From Candidatus Bipolaricaulota bacterium (GTDB lineage: Bacteria; Bipolaricaulota; Bipolaricaulia; UBA7950; UBA9294), in contig JAGLXM010000105.1 of NCBI GenBank assembly GCA_023132915.1, positions 1 through 39,784 on the forward strand: DNA of 39,784 bases, given 5' to 3'. This document shows, in pieces, positions 34,602 through 39,784 of this stretch. The notes beneath the pieces are model-generated. The model had not been told where the DNA came from. It saw only the letters and a list, made by a program, of their open reading frames with translations, and searched no databases. The stretch's first letter is position 1, and every line of letters begins with the position of its first letter. A program made the position numbers and the translations under genes.

Positions 34602-36683
34602 ATGACAGAGCATCGAATCAGGCAACATCCAATCCTGCGAATCGAGCCGCGGGAGAGCGTGGAATTTTATTGGAAGGGGCGCAAGCTCATCGCCAAACAG
34701 GGAGAGATGATCGCATCGGCGCTCTTTGCACATGGGATTCGCATCTTCGGACACCATTACAAGGACGGGGCACCGCAGGGGATATTTTGTGCAAACGGCC
34801 AGTGTGCTCAGTGTCTGGTGTTCGCTGACGGCGTTCCTGTGAAGTCGTGCATGACGCCGGTGCGCCCGGGCATGCGTGTCGAATCGGTCGATGGTCTGCC
34901 GGAGTTGCCCAAAGTGGAGGAAGTTTCGCCGCTTTATGAAACAGATACTATCGAGGTTCCCGTCCTCATCATCGGTGGTGGGCCGGCTGGGATGTCAGCG
35001 GCAATCGAGTTGGGAAAGCGTGGGATCGACGTACTCCTCATCGATGATAAACAGAGACTGGGGGGAAAGCTCGTCCTTCAGACCCACCGTTTCTTCGGTT
35101 CGATCGATGCCGTCCACGCGGGAACACGAGGGATCGACATCGCCACGCTGTTGGAGCGCGAGGTGCACGATGTGGGTAACATCGATGTCTGGCTGAACAG
35201 CACGGCTCTGGCCGTGTTCAGCGATCAAAAGATAGGAATCCTGCGTGGTGGCGATACCTATACACTGGTCAAGCCGCAGGTGCTGTTGGTCGCTACGGGT
35301 GCGCGAGAGAAGTCACTTGTATTCCGTGGGAATACGCTACCAGGCGTCTACGGCGCGGGTGCGTTTCAGACGCTTGTCAATCGCGATCTGGTCAGGGCGG
35401 CCGAGCGCCTGTTCATCGTTGGTGGAGGGAATGTCGGGCTCATCACCGGCTACCATGCCCTGCAGGCGGGGATCGAGGTGGTCGGTTTAGTCGAGGCGCT
35501 CCCTGAGTGCGGTGGCTACAAGGTGCACCGGGATAAGCTTGCCCGTCTGGGGGTGCCAATCTATACCTCGCACACGATCCTGAGTGCTAATGGAACCGAT
35601 CAGATTGAGTCAGTGACAATCGCACAGATCGACGAGCGTTTTCAACCGATTCCCGAGACAGAGAAATCCTTTGCCTGCGACACGGTATTGATCGCCGTGG
35701 GCTTGGATCCTGTGAACGAGTTCACAGTGAAGGCGAAGGAATACGGCATGTCCGTCTTCACTGCAGGCGACGCCGAGGAGATCGCAGAGGCCTCGGCAGC
35801 GATGTATACCGGTAAGATCAAGGGGTTGGAAGTAGCCTGCACCCTCGGCGTTGTCGCAGGTGAGGTTCCACCAGAATGGAAGCGCACCGCGGAGATCCTC
35901 AAATCACATCCCGGAGAGACGGGGAAAGAGCAGATCCCACCGTGGGAGGAAGGTGTCTTCCCGATCCTTCACTGTTCGCAGGAGATCCCATGCAATCCCT
36001 GCACCTCTGTCTGTCCTCTGAAACTGATTCGCATTGATGAGAGGGACATTCGTCAGAGTCCTCAGTTCACTGGGGATGCGCACCAGTGCATCGGTTGCGA
36101 GCAGTGTGTCACCATCTGCCCCGGCTTGGCAATCACGCTCGTCGACTATCGAGAAGATCCTAAGCTACCTACGGTGACAATCGCTTACGAGTTCTTAAAG
36201 GAGAGCGTTAACGTGGGGGATACCATGACGGTCTTGGATTGTGAGAGCGAGGTGCTGGGCGAGGTGAAAGTAGAAAGCGTTCGCGCCATCGCGCGCAACG
36301 ACCGTACGGTTCTGATCAAGGTGCGTGCACCCAAGGCTTATGCCAAGCGCATCGCTGGTATCCGTGTGCAGGAGCCTTCGGTCTCGCAGCCGCTCCCCGA
36401 GGTGCTAAAGCGGCTGAGTGACGATACCATCGTCTGCCGTTGTGAGCGGGTGACAGCGGGCGAAATCCGCGTGCTGATTCGCACGGGCTGCCGGGATATG
36501 AATGAGATCAAGGCGGTCACGCGCGCCGGGATGGGCGCGTGTGGTGGCAAGACCTGCACTGCGTTGATCACGCGCCTCTTCCGCGAGGAGGGGATTCCCG
36601 TTGACGAAGTCACGGAGAACGTGAAGCGTCCACTGCTTATCGAAGTTCCACTTGGGATCTTTGCCGGAGTAAAGGGTGACTAA
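34602..36683 (+). CDS. Fused HcnA/HcnB-type FAD/NAD(P) dehydrogenase subunit with [2Fe-2S], ferredoxin and BFD-like iron-sulfur motifs
   Basis: N-terminal Fer2_4 motif FCANGQCAQC...KSCMTPVRPG; GGGPAGMSAAIELGKRG; ferredoxin motifs CSQEIPCNPCTSVCP and CIGCEQCVTICP; C-terminal CRCERVT...ACGGKTC. Confidence 0.88.
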   Translation: MTEHRIRQHPILRIEPRESVEFYWKGRKLIAKQGEMIASALFAHGIRIFGHHYKDGAPQGIFCANGQCAQCLVFADGVPVKSCMTPVRPGMRVESVDGLPELPKVEEVSPLYETDTIEVPVLIIGGGPAGMSAAIELGKRGIDVLLIDDKQRLGGKLVLQTHRFFGSIDAVHAGTRGIDIATLLEREVHDVGNIDVWLNSTALAVFSDQKIGILRGGDTYTLVKPQVLLVATGAREKSLVFRGNTLPGVYGAGAFQTLVNRDLVRAAERLFIVGGGNVGLITGYHALQAGIEVVGLVEALPECGGYKVHRDKLARLGVPIYTSHTILSANGTDQIESVTIAQIDERFQPIPETEKSFACDTVLIAVGLDPVNEFTVKAKEYGMSVFTAGDAEEIAEASAAMYTGKIKGLEVACTLGVVAGEVPPEWKRTAEILKSHPGETGKEQIPPWEEGVFPILHCSQEIPCNPCTSVCPLKLIRIDERDIRQSPQFTGDAHQCIGCEQCVTICPGLAITLVDYREDPKLPTVTIAYEFLKESVNVGDTMTVLDCESEVLGEVKVESVRAIARNDRTVLIKVRAPKAYAKRIAGIRVQEPSVSQPLPEVLKRLSDDTIVCRCERVTAGEIRVLIRTGCRDMNEIKAVTRAGMGACGGKTCTALITRLFREEGIPVDEVTENVKRPLLIEVPLGIFAGVKGD

Positions 36684-37830
36684 CTATGATGTCGTCATCA
36701 TCGGCGCGGGAAGCGTCGGTGTACCTGCTGCGCTAGCCATGGCGCACGCAGGCGTCAACGTGCTGGTCCTCGATCAGTTTGCGAGTCAAGGTCAGGGCTC
36801 CAACAAGTCTGCTATCGGCGGCATCCGCGCTACCCACTCTGATCCGGCTAAGATCCACCTCTGCCTACGAACGTTAGAGATAGTCTCCACCTGGCAGGAG
36901 ACCTACGGCCACAACATCGAGTGGACTACGGGCGGCTACACCTTTGTCGCCTACCGCAAGCAAGAGGAGCGGACCCTCAAGGACTTGCTGGAAGTTCAAC
37001 ACTCCTACGGCCTCAACATCGATTGGTACGATAAGGATGATTTTTTAGAAATCGTCCCTGATCTGAATCAAAATGGACTCATCGGTGGTACCTTCTCACC
37101 TAAGGACGGCCACTGCTCGACCCTTTTGGCCGGGCATGCCTTCTACGAGGAGGCTAAGCGCGCTGGGGCGACATTCCACTACAACGAACGCGTCACCGGG
37201 ATCGTGGTTGAGAATGGACGTGTAAAGGGTGTAAAGACAACAAAGGGCGAATACGGCACCAAAGTTGTATTGAACGCCGCCGGGCCGTGGGCAAGAAAGA
37301 TCGGGGCGCTGGTAGGACTTGACCATCCAGTGAACCCAGATTCGCACGAAGGAGGGATCACCGAGCCGGTGGCACACTTTCTCGATCCGATGGTGGTCGA
37401 CATCCGTCCCGCACCTGGATCGGCTAACTACTACTTCTTCCAGCTTGCCATCGGCCAAGTTGTCTTCTGCATCACGCCCCAGCCTCCTATCCCCGGCTTC
37501 GACCGCCGTGAGACGAGTGTTTTCCTGCCACAGGTGGCCCGCCGCATGGTGGTGCTAATGCCGCGACTCACCAATATCCGTGTGCGCCGCACCTGGCGCG
37601 GCCTCTACCCAATGAGCCCGGACGGGTCCCCGCTCGTCGGCTGGTCAGAGGAGATTAAGGGCTATCTCATGGCGATCGGGATGTGCGGCCAGGGGTTCAT
37701 GCTCGGGCCAGGTCTGGGCGAACTTCTCGCCCGCATGGTTACACAGGAGACCCTCTCCGCCGAAGATCAGGAGATCCTTCAAATTCTTTCCCCCTACCGC
37801 CGATTCCGAGGCCAGGAGGCGTTGAAATAA
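36676..37830 (+). CDS. FAD-dependent D-amino-acid dehydrogenase/oxidase (DadA/HcnC/sarcosine oxidase beta-like)
   Basis: YDVVIIGAGSVGVPAALAMAHAGVNVLVLDQ...VVLNAAGPWARKIGALVG...GLYPMSPDGSPLVGWSEEIKGYLMAIGMCGQGFMLGPGLGELLA. Confidence 0.9.
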   Translation: MTNYDVVIIGAGSVGVPAALAMAHAGVNVLVLDQFASQGQGSNKSAIGGIRATHSDPAKIHLCLRTLEIVSTWQETYGHNIEWTTGGYTFVAYRKQEERTLKDLLEVQHSYGLNIDWYDKDDFLEIVPDLNQNGLIGGTFSPKDGHCSTLLAGHAFYEEAKRAGATFHYNERVTGIVVENGRVKGVKTTKGEYGTKVVLNAAGPWARKIGALVGLDHPVNPDSHEGGITEPVAHFLDPMVVDIRPAPGSANYYFFQLAIGQVVFCITPQPPIPGFDRRETSVFLPQVARRMVVLMPRLTNIRVRRTWRGLYPMSPDGSPLVGWSEEIKGYLMAIGMCGQGFMLGPGLGELLARMVTQETLSAEDQEILQILSPYRRFRGQEALK

Positions 37831-37853
37831 ACTGACAGCATCCAGAGAATGCG

Positions 37854-37964
37854 ATGCGCATTGAAATTTTAGGAACCGAGTCCCTCGGGGTGCGCGGGCT
37901 TTGTTGTCTGGTGATAACCAAAGAGCAACAGACTACGCTGTTACCCGATGTCCAACTGCTCTAG
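37854..37964 (+). pseudogene. N-terminal remnant resembling an MBL-fold metallohydrolase
   Basis: ATG-initiated MRIEILGTESLGVRGLCCLVITKEQQTTLLPDVQLL*; the GTESLGVRGL start is characteristic of an MBL-fold family, but the expected DPG metal-site start is degenerate and the frame stops. Confidence 0.45.
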
Positions 37965-38148
37965 AGTTAATTCCAGTGATCCCCCTTTTCGAGGATGAAG
38001 TCGGTTAAGTGGTTGTGGTAAATCCCTTGCTGGAATACGACGCTTCCACGTACTGATTCCCTTTACAACCAGATTCTCCTTGTTACTTCAATTCTATCGT
38101 TTTTTGCTACAGAAAGCACCTGGGACCGAGGCATTCGATTACCCCCGC

Positions 38149-38240
38149 TATAATAGTTGTACAAAGACCTACTGCCTGTTTCACTATTACTGAAAAGCGT
38201 TTTACAAATACTTGACTTTTTTCACTAATTTCACCATGCT
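38149..38240 (+). promoter_or_regulatory. Promoter/operator region of XRE-cupin 2
   Basis: TATAAT at 38149-38154; downstream TTGACT (38212-38217) with weak CATGCT at 17-bp spacing; TTTCAC-type half-sites at 38179-38195, 38217-38227 and 38229-38234. Confidence 0.45.
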
Positions 38241-38246
38241 TGTTGC

Positions 38247-39311
38247 ATGCAGAGTGAGAGAGCCCAAGAAGTAGGTCAGCGAATTCGCATCCTTCGCCAG
38301 CGGAAAGGGTGGACCTTAAAGGAGCTTTCCAACCGATGTGCGCTTTCCGTTAGCTTCCTCTCTCAGATAGAACGAGGCCTATCCTCTTTCTCTATCCCCT
38401 CCTTACGCTCTATCTGTCAAGCGTTGGCTGTTTCACTTCCTGCCCTACTTGTAGTGTCGAACGGGCCTGGCCTGGCAGTCCTGGCGGATCCGAGACCCCC
38501 CGAAATCACCAAAGGTGATAATCAATCGTATATCAATCTGTCTGATACATCGATCAAATACCGATTCCTGAGTGGAGGGTTCCCCAGCCGGCAGTTTGAG
38601 GTCCTGATCGGCGAGATGTCTTCTGGAAGTCACAATCCGCCCTGTTCTCACGAGGGAGAGGAATTCGGCTACATTCTGGAAGGACGCATCAAGCTGACGA
38701 TCGGTGACGAGTCTTATGATCTTGGTTCCGGCGATAGCTATCACTTATTGGCAACAACGCGGCATGGCTGCGAGACAAGCGATGAAGAAGGTGCCAAGGT
38801 CCTTTGGGTTCAAACGGCGAAATATGCGAAATCGCTTAGCTTCCTTCGCGATGGGAGTTCCAACGCAGGGCGGCCAGGTTTCTCACAGATTAAGTCGTCC
38901 CAAAGCAACGGGGATGGCAACCAATCACATATCAATCTGTCTGATACATCGATTAAATACCGCTTCCTGAGTGGCGATTTCCCCGACAGGCAGTTTGAGA
39001 TCCTCATCGGCGAGATGTCCGCCGGCTGTCGCAATCCCACCAGCCCTCACGAGGGAGAAGAGTTCGGTTACGTCCTGGAAGGTCGTGTCAGGCTAACGAT
39101 TGGTGAAGAGTCGTATAACCTTGGCCCTGGCGATAGCTATCACTTGTTGTCAGCCACTCCCCATATTTGCGTAGCAAATGACGAGGAAGGTGCCAAGGTG
39201 CTCTGGGCACGAACTGCAACATACCCCAAATTACGTATGGATATCAGAAGCGAGGATCCGAACAGGAGGGTAGCAAGAAAGAGTGTAGTTGGATCTAAAG
39301 AGTCAGTATAG
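38247..39311 (+). CDS. XRE-family HTH regulator with two tandem cupin domains
   Basis: HTH IRILRQRKGWTLKELSNRCALSVSFLSQIERGLSSFSIPSL followed by two copies of the NQSxINLSDTSIKYRFLSG...HEGEEFGY(I/V)LEGR...GDSYHLL cupin. Confidence 0.9.
   Translation: MQSERAQEVGQRIRILRQRKGWTLKELSNRCALSVSFLSQIERGLSSFSIPSLRSICQALAVSLPALLVVSNGPGLAVLADPRPPEITKGDNQSYINLSDTSIKYRFLSGGFPSRQFEVLIGEMSSGSHNPPCSHEGEEFGYILEGRIKLTIGDESYDLGSGDSYHLLATTRHGCETSDEEGAKVLWVQTAKYAKSLSFLRDGSSNAGRPGFSQIKSSQSNGDGNQSHINLSDTSIKYRFLSGDFPDRQFEILIGEMSAGCRNPTSPHEGEEFGYVLEGRVRLTIGEESYNLGPGDSYHLLSATPHICVANDEEGAKVLWARTATYPKLRMDIRSEDPNRRVARKSVVGSKESV
38514..39226 (+). repeat. Intragenic direct repeat encoding the duplicated cupin domain
   Basis: Copy 1 about 38514-38825 and copy 2 about 38914-39226 share long stretches at DNA level, e.g. 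ATATCAATCTGTCTGATACATCGAT(C/T)AAATACCG. Confidence 0.85.
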
Positions 39312-39333
39312 ACGAAAGCGTTGGGAGGCGATA

Positions 39334-39784
39334 ATGTATAGGCTGAGCACGGACGTAGGGGGCACGTTTACCGATGGTGTGCTGCTAGATGAAACCACCG
39401 GGAAGATTGAGGTAAGCAAGGTTTCCTCCACACCAGATAATCCTGCTATTGGCACGATTCAGGGCATCGAGAAATTTGGCATCCCGCTAAGCGAGGTCTC
39501 TTTCTTAGCTCACGGAACCACCGTGGTGATTAACGCATTAATTGAGGGGAAAGGCGCTAAGACCGCTCTGATTACCACAAAGGGGTTTCGAGATGTGTTG
39601 GAGATCGGACGTTCCAACCGTACGGAGATGTACGATGCTCTGTACAAGAAACCCACACCACTCGTTCCCCGGCACCTTAGGCTGGAGATCAATGAGAGGA
39701 TTGGATCTGACGGGCTGATATTGGTCCCTCTTGCCATAGGAGAACTTCCCCAGATCCTTGAGTACATGCGCAAAGAGAAGGTTG
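39334..39784 (+). CDS. Hydantoinase/oxoprolinase A (HyuA) family protein, 3' end cut by window edge
   Basis: MYRLSTDVGGTFTDGVLLDETTGKIEVSKVSSTPDNPAIGTIQGIEKFGIPLSEVSFLAHGTTVVINALIEGKGAKTALITTKGFRDVLEIGRSNRTEMYDALYKKP; GGGAGG RBS before ATG 39334. Not in the ORF track because it is open-ended. Confidence 0.9.
   Translation, partial: MYRLSTDVGGTFTDGVLLDETTGKIEVSKVSSTPDNPAIGTIQGIEKFGIPLSEVSFLAHGTTVVINALIEGKGAKTALITTKGFRDVLEIGRSNRTEMYDALYKKPTPLVPRHLRLEINERIGSDGLILVPLAIGELPQILEYMRKEKV

Noticed and set aside
1-39784. CRISPR array, IS element, prophage or integrase genes
   Set aside because: No regularly spaced repeats, transposase, integrase or phage structural motifs were recognised.

Overview
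The window looks like a bacterial chromosome segment, possibly from an uncultured candidate phylum; that lineage guess was not tested. Most of it is coding and it falls into four blocks. (A) 1-1350, minus strand: rpmF (partial), dtd, a ribonuclease H-like gene and tRNA-Met(CAT), with a divergent promoter pair just upstream. (B) 1.68-9.0 kb, plus strand: an Opp/Dpp-type peptide ABC transporter whose solute-binding protein appears to be a circular permutation of the SBP_bac_5 fold, and whose DppC-like subunit carries a large extracytoplasmic insertion. A frameshifted remnant of another DppC C-terminus follows it. (C) 9.1-14.0 kb, minus strand: a TPP-riboswitch-controlled thiL-thiBPQ operon, then a structured non-coding interval (14.04-14.56 kb), an M42 peptidase and an Mth938-like protein. 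(D) 16.3-39.8 kb, plus strand: a large catabolic island starting with one XRE-cupin regulator and carrying a second near its right end. It contains tandem M29-like aminopeptidases, an M20 peptidase, a nitroreductase, a DUF6092-like protein, a second Opp transporter, tandem Asp/Glu/hydantoin-racemase-like proteins, short HyuA plus two DUF917 proteins, an M24 peptidase, a proline-racemase-family enzyme, a fused HcnA/HcnB-type iron-sulfur flavoprotein, a DadA/HcnC-like oxidase and a second HyuA cut by the window edge. The strongest leads are the permuted binding protein, the shared TTTCAC-type operator with leaderless-looking promoters at both XRE-cupin genes, the duplicated cupin domain in the second regulator, and the HyuA/DUF917/racemase/peptidase island as a possible undescribed peptide or cyclic-amide degradation pathway. 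All family calls come from reading motifs by eye; no database search was run.
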